A DNA stretch of 22,765 nt from an uncultured Prevotellaceae bacterium. GTDB lineage: Bacteria > Bacteroidota > Bacteroidia > Bacteroidales > Muribaculaceae. The translations under genes were made by a program, and so were the position numbers. Numbering within the stretch: the stretch's first letter is position 1; every line of letters begins with the position of its first letter. The notes below the pieces were generated by a model. That model did no database searches, was not told the DNA's origin, and was given only the letters and a program-made list of their open reading frames with translations. Shown one piece after another: positions 1 to 7,067 of this stretch. Where the stretch lies: NCBI GenBank assembly GCA_905207705.1, contig CAJLMA010000019.1, positions 1 through 22,765 on the forward strand. The letters are read 5' to 3'.

Positions 1-890
1 GCAGCCTGGCTGTCCTTGAAGCGGATGTCAATGCGTCCGTTCTTGTAGAACTTGATCTGCTCGGCGTTGGACAGGGTGAGATTGTACCATTGTGAAATGT
101 CCACGTCACGGTTGTCGAAGCCCATGATTATTCTGGAACTGCCGTTGAGTATGTCGTCAGCTCCATAAGCGATCCCTTCACAGATGTTTTCCAGATTTCC
201 GTCATAACTGTAACAGAGATGGTATTGCTGGCAATGCTGGATGTAGAAGTCGTCGAACCGGAGTATGTTCGGCAGGATGATCCTATCATTTTTCAGTTCC
301 GGTTTGACCTTGCTCCAGCGGGAAGGCCGTACCGTTTTCAGAAAACGGGCCAGCAGTTCTTCCTCGGCTGTCTCCCTGAAACTTTTGCCGCCCAAGTGTT
401 CGATGACCGTATCCACATATGTCTGATAGACGGGACGGAAACCCATACGCAGGGTCTTCTCATCAACCGCGGGAACGGGTACCGCCACGTTGTAGGTCTT
501 GTTGAAGTAGGAGACGATGCGGTTGGCGAAATTGGCGTTGGCGTTGTGGTTCTTGTCCACAAGGTCGTTGATCTGGTCGAACGGCTTGAACTCGTTATGC
601 GAATAGTCATCCTTGCCGAAGTCACTGATCAGGCAGTTCCGGACGGGAACCTTGCCGTTGTCCTCATACTTGAAGTTCTTTTTTTCCCGGTACCGTTCCG
701 CTTCCTCCTTGAAGATGGCGTACCACCGGTCTATCTGGTCGAGTGTCTTGTAGAGCAGATCCTGCTGCCGTTGGCAGTACAGTCTGTCCTGTTCCGTGAT
801 TTTTTCCTCGTTCCTTACCTGTACGCTCAGAATGCCGGAAAGCAGGTCGGGAGCGTTGCCGACCCTGGCTGTTGCTGCTGTTGTCTGCAT
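1..890 (-). CDS. Mobile-element accessory protein, DUF4942-like (partial, C-terminus beyond left edge)
   Basis: An open frame of 296 codons starts at the ATG at 888-890 (MQTTAATARVGNAPDLL) and stays open to the left edge, so the C-terminus is missing. Residues about 20-75 are charged and helical. The middle part has YFNKTYNVAVPV and VIEHLGGKSFRETAEEEL, followed by LPNILRFDDF, GIAYGADDILNG and FYKNGRIDIRFKD. From memory this layout is typical of DUF4942-type proteins in Bacteroides conjugative transposons; the family name is tentative and no biochemical role is known to me. There is no signal peptide, so it is probably cytoplasmic. It lies 12 bp downstream of the DUF4121-like gene on the same strand, so the two are probably co-transcribed. 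The fairly GC-rich codons (CTG, CGG, AAG, ACC) differ from the more AT-rich genes to the right, which fits horizontal origin. Confidence 0.75.
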   Translation of the reverse strand, partial: MQTTAATARVGNAPDLLSGILSVQVRNEEKITEQDRLYCQRQQDLLYKTLDQIDRWYAIFKEEAERYREKKNFKYEDNGKVPVRNCLISDFGKDDYSHNEFKPFDQINDLVDKNHNANANFANRIVSYFNKTYNVAVPVPAVDEKTLRMGFRPVYQTYVDTVIEHLGGKSFRETAEEELLARFLKTVRPSRWSKVKPELKNDRIILPNILRFDDFYIQHCQQYHLCYSYDGNLENICEGIAYGADDILNGSSRIIMGFDNRDVDISQWYNLTLSNAEQIKFYKNGRIDIRFKDSQA

Positions 891-902
891 AACTGTATTG
901 TT

Positions 903-1733
903 TTAGAGATTGTCATTTTCGGGTTTGATTCTGTAACAGTAGGTGATGTGGCTGTCCATGTCCTTGACCAGTTTGACCTGTTCGGGATGGAAGTTGAGGC
1001 GCCGTTGCACGGCCGGGGCATCTATCTTGTCCCATTCATGCTGCGGCAGGAACCGGTTTTCATGACGGAAACACCAGAGCACGATCTGGTTTTCCCGGTT
1101 GCCCTTGAACACGGTCCCCTCATAGTCTTTCAGGAACTGCTGGAAGTCTTCTTCAGTCTTGAAAGCCTTGTAAAAGCCCTGATACAGATTACATGCGTCC
1201 GGCCCCGTGTCCTTTGTCAGATAAAACTGTCTCCATGTTTCTGTGGTGAAATCGCCGTAAAGCGGGTCAGGCTCGGAAAAGGACCATAATGGCACTTTTG
1301 CCATGAATGTGACGGCACCGTTGGCACACGCTCCGCAGTTCCCCCAATCCTTGAATGCGCCTTCCGTCCATCTGACGAATTTCAACTGCTTGGGGTCAAT
1401 ATGGTGGAAGGCCCCTCCGCTGACATTCAATCGGATATTGTTGTCCTTTTCCCATACAAAAGGAACATAGGGCCTTTCACAGATGGAAATCCGGCCGTTT
1501 TCTTCATCCTTGTTTTCAATCAGGGCATTGCCGTAATACTCCCCATACCTGTCCACATAGATAAGTCTGTCACCAATCTGTGGAATCTTTTCCGAGCGTG
1601 TCTTTTCTATCAGTTCCACATAGCTGTTAGCCATGTCCACGTCCTGCTGTGTCAGCCAGTGTTCATGATCATACAGAATGTTCAGTGGCTTGAGTGTTTC
1701 CACCGTGTACTTGTTCTTTGTTGCCTGTAACAT
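903..1733 (-). CDS. DUF4121-like mobile-element protein
   Basis: A complete 276-codon gene that starts with MLQATKNKYTVETLKPLN and ends with RIKPENDNL. I recognise it as resembling the DUF4121 family, common in accessory regions of Bacteroidetes conjugative elements; the function is unknown. Visible features are a soluble, aromatic-rich protein with RLIYVDRYGEYYGNALIENK (residues about 57-76), the segment GNCGACANGAVTFMAKVPLW in the middle, and a C-terminal WCFRHENRFLPQHEWDKIDAP. The Cys-Gly-x-Cys could bind a metal, but this is only a guess. There is no signal peptide or membrane segment. It is the first gene of a two-gene unit with the partial gene at 1-890. Upstream lies a long inverted repeat (1765-1945) rather than a recognisable consensus promoter, so control of this unit may act through that structure. 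Confidence 0.75.
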   Translation of the reverse strand: MLQATKNKYTVETLKPLNILYDHEHWLTQQDVDMANSYVELIEKTRSEKIPQIGDRLIYVDRYGEYYGNALIENKDEENGRISICERPYVPFVWEKDNNIRLNVSGGAFHHIDPKQLKFVRWTEGAFKDWGNCGACANGAVTFMAKVPLWSFSEPDPLYGDFTTETWRQFYLTKDTGPDACNLYQGFYKAFKTEEDFQQFLKDYEGTVFKGNRENQIVLWCFRHENRFLPQHEWDKIDAPAVQRRLNFHPEQVKLVKDMDSHITYCYRIKPENDNL

Positions 1734-1764
1734 AACATTTGATTTTTTGTTAGTCCGGCTTCTG

Positions 1765-1945
1765 GGGCCGGAGTTCCCATAACTACAGGCTTAAAAGGTC
1801 GTGTTCCGCACATGCAAGGCTTCGGGAAAAAATACCGCAAGCCCTCCGGGCGCGGATGATTTTTTCCACGAACCCGAAGGGCTTGGCCTTGCTTGTGCGA
1901 AAAGAACACGAACTACCTTTGCCTGTGGTTATGGGGACTCGGCTA
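1765..1945. repeat. Long imperfect inverted repeat upstream of the mobile-element genes
   Basis: The left arm (about 1765-1825) and right arm (about 1873-1945) are complementary with a few bulges. Matching blocks are GTTCCCATAACTACAGGC (1773-1790) with GCCTGTGGTTATGGGGAC (1921-1938), CGTGTTC (1800-1806) with GAACACG (1904-1910), CGCACATGCAAGG (1808-1820) with the CCTTGCTTGTGCG stretch ending at 1899, and CTTCGGG (1820-1826) with CCCGAAG (1873-1879). Inside the loop CGGGAAAAAAT and ATTTTTTCC pair again, as do CCGC and GCGG. Transcribed from either strand it would make one long hairpin. A small stem CCGGC/GCCGG lies between it and the DUF4121-like start codon. It may be a leader or attenuator, a protein-binding palindrome, or a processing signal of the element. 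Confidence 0.8.
1893..1921 (+). promoter_or_regulatory. Candidate Bacteroidetes promoter inside the right arm of the inverted repeat
   Basis: TTG (1893-1895), an 18-nt spacer and TACCTTTG (1914-1921) fit the Bacteroidetes housekeeping pattern (TTTG, 19-21 nt, TAnnTTTG). The matching place in the left arm does not keep the -7 box. Transcription would run rightward into a stretch with no gene until 2388. Confidence 0.4.
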
Positions 1946-2185
1946 CGGTAGGCTGACCTTTCCGATATGTTCTTGTGAGATTGCGGCTTTTTTATGAGGC
2001 CTTTTCAAAAAGAAATGTTACCTTTGCAAATGAGATAAAGCGTTATTTGAAAGCATGAGATATATGGCACTTCCGAACAGTCCCGCATTTTCTTATCCGT
2101 TGCCCATTCTCGTGCGAGTTTTCTACAAGATGTTGATAGTCAAATAAGATACATCAAACTACAACAAATATAGGGAAAGTTGAGA

Positions 2186-2225
2186 GCAATAATGAAAAAT
2201 CAACTTGTTTATTTTTCATTATTGC
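2186..2225. repeat. Perfect 15-bp inverted repeat, 10-nt loop
   Basis: GCAATAATGAAAAAT (2186-2200) is exactly complementary to 2211-2225 around the loop CAACTTGTTT. Neither side has a T-tract, so it is not a standard terminator. A competing stem, AAGTTGA (2177-2183) with TCAACTT (2200-2206), would use part of the loop and the end of the left arm. Confidence 0.75.
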
Positions 2226-2302
2226 CGAAACGAATCCTATATCATGGAAATATGGCTGCTCCAAAGTTGAGTCTGCATGAAATAACAGTATCATTTTTAC
2301 CT

Positions 2303-2317
2303 GTCAATTCAATTGAC
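2303..2317. promoter_or_regulatory. Operator-like palindrome upstream of the histidine kinase promoter
   Basis: GTCAATTCAATTGAC is a perfect 7+1+7 dyad ending 20 bp before the -33 element of the kinase promoter. The half-site with one extra base, AATTGACC (2311-2318), recurs at 2345-2352 between the -33 and -7 boxes. That arrangement suits a repressor or autoregulator. The cognate protein is unknown. Confidence 0.4.
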
Positions 2318-2337
2318 CGACGAGAATAGCCCGGCTT

Positions 2338-2369
2338 GTTGTGAAATTGACCATTCAAATGTAAATTTG
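2338..2369 (+). promoter_or_regulatory. Promoter of the histidine kinase gene
   Basis: GTTG (2338-2341), a 20-nt spacer and TAAATTTG (2362-2369) match the Bacteroidetes consensus. The start of transcription would fall near 2375, about 13 nt before the ATG at 2388. This rules against the upstream in-frame start at 2313. Confidence 0.6.
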
Positions 2370-2387
2370 CATTATAAACAAAGACGT

Positions 2388-4451
2388 ATGGCACATAATA
2401 CCCCCTGCACCATCAGGCAGCGCAGGTTGGCTGCATGGCTGATTTTGGCAATCATGACAATTCCAATTTTCATGACTAACAGCTGTAACGAGCAACAGAC
2501 TGACGAATACAGCCATGAACAAGCACTCGTAGATTCCATATACTACAACCTTATCGATTCCATATACACAAATCCACATTACGTCACAACCATCATCGAC
2601 AGCGCACAAAAAAGCATTACCGACAGCTTGAACTATTATAAGCTCGAGCTGTTTAAAGGTGCCGCGTTAAGCAACACGGGGGAAAATGCGCAACGTGAAA
2701 AAAACTACAAAAAAATCCTTGAATATTGCCATCGGACAGGAAATTTAGATCTCGAAGCCATGTGGTGGAATTATCATGCGATACACATGGACATAAACTT
2801 GGGCGACAGAGACTCGGCACGGAGATGCTTTGAACACGCCTACAAGCTGCTGGAAACATCAGGCAACAAACAACAATTAATCTCAGTCTGCATCAATCTT
2901 GCCGACGCTTGCAAGCAAACAGGCGACATTGCCCGTTCCACACAATATTACCGTCGAGCCTTGACCTTGTGCGACTCTCTCAATCTTGAAAAAGACATAT
3001 TCAACATCTATGTAGGACTCGGACAGACATATTCAGAAATAGAAAATTTCAAAGAAGCCGACATATACTTCGCAAAGGCCTTAAAAATCATCGACGACAA
3101 AACTCCATACGACAAATACTTCTTTTATAACTCTTACGGAAACAACCTTTACATGCAAGGCAAACATGCCGAGGCTCTGAAGCAATTCCGCAATGCAGGA
3201 CAAATCGCCGACAACTTCAACTTGCCCACTTACAAATGCATCGTCGAGACAAATATGAGCGAGGTGTTCATGATGATGGGAAACTACGACTCTGCCCACT
3301 ACCACCTAAAGGAGGCTCAAAGCCTGTTCAACGAGTCTGAATCGGGAGCTATACTAAAATTCTACATAAACAGCCTTGCAGGCGACCTTGCCTTGCATGA
3401 AAACAATGCTGCTGCCGCAATGCGATACTTTGCCGAAGCCGGCGATACACTCGCCGTGGGGCCTCGTGTGATGGCATTGCACTACGCACGGCTTCACCGC
3501 TTCTACAGCATGATGCACGATTACAAGAACGCATATACCTACTTGCTCCGAGCCGACCACTATAACGATTCAATAAACAATTACAATGTGCGCAACCAGA
3601 TGGCCGAACTCGACTACCGCTACACACAAGACACAACTATCCTGCAACAACAATTGATTATATCGGAGAAAGAGGGGCGCGTGGAATCGCTCGAAATACA
3701 GATTTTCATCATCATCCTCGTGGTATTGCTCGTAGCCCTGTTCGTAACCGTGATATCGATGCACACGCGCCGTCGCCGTTTACTGAAAGAAGAGGAACTC
3801 AAGCAATCGCTGTACTCTATGCGACTTGCAAACATCAGGAACCGAATTTCGCCCCACTTCGTGTTCAACATACTCAACAGGGAGCTAAGCGGCAAGAACA
3901 ACAATATCGACAATCTTGTGACATTGTTGAGAATGAACCTGCAGCTCTGCGACAGATATACAGTATCGCTACAAGAAGAACTCGAATTTGTCGACACTTA
4001 TGTATATACCGAAATGCCTGCGCTGGGAAAGGATTTTGATTACAAGAAATTAATTTCCCCGGCAGTCGATACCGAGTTGTTCATCATGCCATCGATGCTC
4101 ATACAGATATTTGTCGAAAATGCCATCAAGCACGGGTTGCGTGGCTATGAGGGCCGCAAATACTTGCACATAATTATTGACAAGTCCGACTGCGCCACCA
4201 CTATAACCATAAAGAATAACGGTCACGCCACAAGCCATGCTGCCACGATAAGCAAGACTGGGACGGGCATGAGAGTAGTGACACAGACAATAAACATCCT
4301 CAACGAACGGAACGAGAAACAAATGGGGCTGCTTGTATCGTCTCCACATGACAGCGATAACTCAGTTCATGAATGGAATGTCACGATAACCATCCCCGAC
4401 GGGTTTGATTTCAGCCCGATGGCTCCTCGACTGACAAGCAGCAAAGTATAA
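2388..4451 (+). CDS. TPR-containing LytS-type sensor histidine kinase
   Basis: 687 residues from the ATG at 2388, chosen because a promoter lies at 2338-2369. The N-terminus RQRRLAAWLILAIMTIPIFM followed by TNSC looks like a lipoprotein or uncleaved export signal. Residues about 40-430 are helical TPR-like repeats (for example ISVCINLADACKQTGDIARS and NIYVGLGQTYSEIENFKEAD), the presumed periplasmic sensor. One membrane helix is at about 436-458 (IFIIILVVLLVALFVTVISM), followed by an Arg-rich stop. The His_kinase box ISPHFVFNILN places the phospho-acceptor at His490. The ATPase N-box is FVENAIKHGL (Asn578) and the glycine-rich turn is TGTGMRVV. Members of this family usually signal to a LytTR response regulator, but none is adjacent: the next gene is a convergent hsp20. 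The signal sensed is unknown. Confidence 0.88.
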   Translation: MAHNTPCTIRQRRLAAWLILAIMTIPIFMTNSCNEQQTDEYSHEQALVDSIYYNLIDSIYTNPHYVTTIIDSAQKSITDSLNYYKLELFKGAALSNTGENAQREKNYKKILEYCHRTGNLDLEAMWWNYHAIHMDINLGDRDSARRCFEHAYKLLETSGNKQQLISVCINLADACKQTGDIARSTQYYRRALTLCDSLNLEKDIFNIYVGLGQTYSEIENFKEADIYFAKALKIIDDKTPYDKYFFYNSYGNNLYMQGKHAEALKQFRNAGQIADNFNLPTYKCIVETNMSEVFMMMGNYDSAHYHLKEAQSLFNESESGAILKFYINSLAGDLALHENNAAAAMRYFAEAGDTLAVGPRVMALHYARLHRFYSMMHDYKNAYTYLLRADHYNDSINNYNVRNQMAELDYRYTQDTTILQQQLIISEKEGRVESLEIQIFIIILVVLLVALFVTVISMHTRRRRLLKEEELKQSLYSMRLANIRNRISPHFVFNILNRELSGKNNNIDNLVTLLRMNLQLCDRYTVSLQEELEFVDTYVYTEMPALGKDFDYKKLISPAVDTELFIMPSMLIQIFVENAIKHGLRGYEGRKYLHIIIDKSDCATTITIKNNGHATSHAATISKTGTGMRVVTQTINILNERNEKQMGLLVSSPHDSDNSVHEWNVTITIPDGFDFSPMAPRLTSSKV

Positions 4452-4455
4452 ACAC

Positions 4456-4494
4456 AAAAAAGAGGTTGCACCCCTCTGAGCAGGATGCAACCTC
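4456..4494 (-). terminator. Rho-independent terminator of hsp20
   Basis: A perfect 9-bp stem GAGGTTGCA/TGCAACCTC (4462-4470 and 4486-4494). Read on the minus strand it is followed by six T residues (A-run 4456-4461). It lies between the convergent kinase and hsp20 genes and is directional for hsp20. It may also stop some kinase transcripts, although the plus side has only a poor T-run. Confidence 0.85.
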
Positions 4495-4519
4495 AAAATC
4501 TTCATAAGCCAAACTGTGA

Positions 4520-4957
4520 TTAATGAATGTCAATCACGCGGTTTACCTTTGATTTTTCATCAGGAGAAAGTTTCGGCAAGTCTATGGTTAACACTCCGTT
4601 GTTAACCGACGCGTCGATTTTGTCCAAATCAACATTATCGGGAAGCACGAACGCTTGCTGGAACTTAGAGTAAGAGAACTCGCGACGCAAATACTTTTTA
4701 TCGTTTTTGTCGTCCTCATTTTTCTCACTCTTCTTTTCCATAGTGATTACCAATTCATTGTTTTCTCCGATATGCACATCGAAATCTTCTTTAGACATGC
4801 CCGGAGCGGCTACTTCAACTTTGTAATCTTTGTCGTTTTCTATGACATTGATTGCAGGAGCAGTGGCATTAGCCCTAATCATCCAATCGTTATCGAAGAA
4901 ATCATTAAAGAAACTCGGTAACCAATTCTGGTTGTTGTATTTCTTAATAGATGACAT
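4520..4957 (-). CDS. Small heat-shock protein, Hsp20/alpha-crystallin family
   Basis: 145 residues starting MSSIKKYNNQNWLP. This ATG (4955-4957) is preferred over one 15 bp upstream because GGAGG sits 8 nt before it, a rare clear Shine-Dalgarno in this phylum. The N-terminal arm (PSFFNDFFDNDW) is followed by the alpha-crystallin domain from NVIENDKDYKVEVAAPGMSK to the signature ASVNNGVLTIDLPK. The C-terminus is VNRVIDIH, and the I-x-I/V tail element is only weakly formed. An acidic and lysine-rich insert (KKSEKNEDDKNDKKYLRREF) sits in the region of the dimerisation loop. It acts as an ATP-independent holdase for unfolding proteins in the cytoplasm. It is a single-gene unit with its own terminator. 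The upstream region lacks a standard TAnnTTTG promoter, which fits special, stress-linked control. Confidence 0.93.
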   Translation of the reverse strand: MSSIKKYNNQNWLPSFFNDFFDNDWMIRANATAPAINVIENDKDYKVEVAAPGMSKEDFDVHIGENNELVITMEKKSEKNEDDKNDKKYLRREFSYSKFQQAFVLPDNVDLDKIDASVNNGVLTIDLPKLSPDEKSKVNRVIDIH

Positions 4958-5219
4958 AGTTGTAACCTCCAATTATATTGTTAAACCTTTCTTCCTGAAC
5001 CCCTCCGTCCTCTTTCGAGGGCTTCGCGATTCGCTTATGAGATATGACAAATGACATGCCCGTCGCCATCGCACTCTACGATTTTAACCTTACGGAAACT
5101 TTTTTAAAACCTCATGTGTAGCTTTTAAACCTTGATAAACTCGGTTCACACATAGGCATGACAAAAGCAGCCAATTTGTCCAGCCTCGCATGACACAAAT
5201 CATCCCATGCAACAAGAAA
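4958..5219. other. Gene-free hsp20 upstream region with repeated TTTTAAACCTT-like motifs
   Basis: No coding frame of merit and no consensus promoter reading toward hsp20. Four related motifs lie here on the plus strand: TTTTAAACCTT (5123-5133), TTTTAAAACCTC (5102-5113), ATTTTAACCTTA (5081-5092) and TTAAACCTTT (4981-4990). In hsp20 mRNA a small stem CCTC-GAAA-GAGG would form about 65 nt before the start codon. I found no sequence convincingly complementary to the Shine-Dalgarno. Confidence 0.4.
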
Positions 5220-5249
5220 CGGCCATGCAGAAAAAATTCCGCATGGCCG
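5210..5249 (-). terminator. Terminator downstream of the Sus-type operon
   Basis: A perfect 9-bp stem CGGCCATGC/GCATGGCCG (5220-5228 and 5241-5249) with a 12-nt loop. On the minus strand it is followed by TTTCTTGTT. It lies 41 bp beyond the last gene of the operon (stop at 5290). Confidence 0.8.
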
Positions 5250-5289
5250 CTCCTATTATTTATTAAAGTCTCGTTACTGCTTCAACAAG

Positions 5290-7023
5290 TTATTTCTTTA
5301 TCATCTTCACTGTGCATGTTTCACCTTCCGATGCAGCATTAACGATATACACTCCGTTATTCAATCCTGTAACATCGAGCGTGGTCACATCGTTGGCCTT
5401 AAGGACAACCCTGCCATCAAGCGAAACCACCGTCACATCACACGACACGTTGAAATTCATAGTGTCAACCACAGGATTAGGATACATTACTACAGCCGAA
5501 CCAAAGTCTTCTCCTATCGTGTTTACACCAAGACCGGTCACGTTATAGGAAGTGAATTTTACACCTGTAACAACAGCTTCGGTTGATGCCCTTGTGATGA
5601 GTGCGCCGCCATCGCTGCCGGCCACACCGATGGTGTAGTCATTAAAGTCCTGTGCCGTCATCTCACCATTGGATGGATTCACAGTATAGAACAACGGGGC
5701 AACGGGAGAATAATCGGCTTTCAACTCGCTACGTCCGTAAAGATAAACGCAGTTGCCCGATACCACGCTGCCATTCATTATCTCTTCATTAACTATGGCA
5801 TCGCCCTCGTTAAATCCTGTGGCCGAAGCCCAGTTGACATCAAAAGTCGACTTGTTCAATGATGCTGCAAACATGTCGTTGCTTCCTACAGCAGCAACTT
5901 GCTGGTTAAATCCGAGCGCACCTTGGAAAATACCTGTAACAACTAAATTATCACCACTCACAGTAATGGCGTCGATGCTCGTGCTGATGTATTCATCGTC
6001 GGTAGTCACAGGGTCAAATGTCTTGAGGACGCTCACTGCATGAGTATCGAGATCGATGCTTGCAACTGTGTATCCGAACACATAACCGATACCAGTGTCT
6101 GAAAGCGGCACATTGACAGTCTGCTCGTTGCCATAGACGTTGAATTTTGTAAGGCCGGTCGAAATCGCTCCTACATATATCATGTTGTCATCGGCAGTAG
6201 CATTCAATGAACGTACTTCTTCGCTCGTAATCAACTCGGAGAAGTCTCGGTTGTTGACTATCACAGGGAACGATGCAGCTTCAAGTTCGCCATTCAGTTC
6301 AATCACAACGCCAGCTCTCGACAATATGTAATATCCGATGCCGAATGCATCGTATGAGCCTGAAACGGCAGTCTGGGTAGACTCGGCATTGCTCAATTGC
6401 CCGGTGAACACGGCCGACGCATATAATGTGCCATCAACTTCAAACAGGTTGTTCAACGTGCAATAAATATCGCCGTCGTATGGGTAATACAGTCCCGTGG
6501 CGTCGAGTGCCGGCACATGTTCGGGAAGAATGTCGCCGACTGCAAGCAACACACCATCCTTATCGTAATGAGCGATGAACGACGCTGCCTGAGCAACGGT
6601 ATATGCACCACTTTCCTGATAACCGTAACGCACAGCCGAGTTGCCGTCGGTGCTTCCAAATTCAACCTCGTCGGCAAATGTTCCTGCAACATAAACACCT
6701 CCATCATTATCGGCAAGCATTGAAGTTACAGTAGCAGAGCCTAAAATCGAAACTTTCCATATTTCAGCCAAATTGGCATCATACTTTATTATGTATGAAC
6801 TTGCACCTATGGCATCAAAACCGCCAAAAGGAGTATCATAAACTCCAGAAACATACAAATCAGAACCGCTGTATGCCATTGCACTGTAAGATGATGCATT
6901 CTCGGCATTGGCGATGATTCCGTCAAGTGAAACAGAACCAGTCTCGGTCATCGTGACGCTTGCACTCGCTGCAAAATTCACAGCCAGCGCAACCGCAGTC
7001 ATACAAGTAAAAATTTTCTTCAT
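5290..7023 (-). CDS. Secreted beta-propeller-like protein with Por-type C-terminal sorting domain
   Basis: 577 residues. A Sec signal peptide (MKKIFTCMTAVALAVNFAAS) is followed by about 480 residues rich in short beta strands and Gly/Asp turns. Segments such as DLYVSGVYDTPFGGF, GGVYVAGTFADEVEFG and NLVVTGIFQGALGF recur and resemble SBBP-type beta-propeller blades. The last 70 or so residues read YPNPVVDTMNFNV, then VVSLDGRVVL, LDVTGLNNGVYIV and a basic end (VKMIKK). This is the type A sorting domain recognised by the type IX secretion system in Bacteroidetes, or a remnant of it. It is the last gene of the apparent operon, 44 bp after susD and before a terminator. Its place beside SusC/SusD suggests a surface protein that binds the same substrate. 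No catalytic motif was seen. Confidence 0.8.
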   Translation of the reverse strand: MKKIFTCMTAVALAVNFAASASVTMTETGSVSLDGIIANAENASSYSAMAYSGSDLYVSGVYDTPFGGFDAIGASSYIIKYDANLAEIWKVSILGSATVTSMLADNDGGVYVAGTFADEVEFGSTDGNSAVRYGYQESGAYTVAQAASFIAHYDKDGVLLAVGDILPEHVPALDATGLYYPYDGDIYCTLNNLFEVDGTLYASAVFTGQLSNAESTQTAVSGSYDAFGIGYYILSRAGVVIELNGELEAASFPVIVNNRDFSELITSEEVRSLNATADDNMIYVGAISTGLTKFNVYGNEQTVNVPLSDTGIGYVFGYTVASIDLDTHAVSVLKTFDPVTTDDEYISTSIDAITVSGDNLVVTGIFQGALGFNQQVAAVGSNDMFAASLNKSTFDVNWASATGFNEGDAIVNEEIMNGSVVSGNCVYLYGRSELKADYSPVAPLFYTVNPSNGEMTAQDFNDYTIGVAGSDGGALITRASTEAVVTGVKFTSYNVTGLGVNTIGEDFGSAVVMYPNPVVDTMNFNVSCDVTVVSLDGRVVLKANDVTTLDVTGLNNGVYIVNAASEGETCTVKMIKK

Positions 7024-7067
7024 ATCTGTTATATTTAAAGTTGTATATTGTCAATCATGCAAAACTA

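Larger units (their letters stand above)
1946..2337. other. Gene-free stretch, possible edge of an integrated element
   Basis: No convincing coding frame is present on either strand and no tRNA is recognisable. It contains a second TACCTTTGC (2019-2027) without a matching -33 element, a perfect 15-bp hairpin (2186-2225), two direct copies of AAAGTTGAG (2176-2184 and 2263-2271) and a palindrome (2303-2317). It separates mobile-element genes from what look like chromosomal genes, so a recombination junction may lie here or at 2361-2370. Confidence 0.5.

Noticed and set aside
219..1289. 356-codon open frame on the plus strand
   Set aside because: It lies antisense across the two mobile-element genes. 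Its product is rich in Val/Leu with no recognisable domain, and the minus-strand frames give coherent proteins with familiar segments.
1682..1909. 75-codon minus-strand frame across the inverted repeat
   Set aside because: It needs a GTG start, overlaps the DUF4121-like start and mirrors the hairpin sequence. Pairing constraints explain the sequence better than coding does.
1946..2360. tRNA gene as an integration target
   Set aside because: No cloverleaf, TTCGA-type T-loop or CCA-ended acceptor stem could be found on either strand.
2313..2387. Upstream extension of the histidine kinase by 25 codons
   Set aside because: The promoter -33 and -7 boxes lie inside the extension, and the exported N-terminus starts sensibly at 2388.
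4958..5060. RNA thermometer in the hsp20 leader
   Set aside because: A small CCTC-GAAA-GAGG stem exists, but nothing convincingly pairs with the GGAGG before the start codon.
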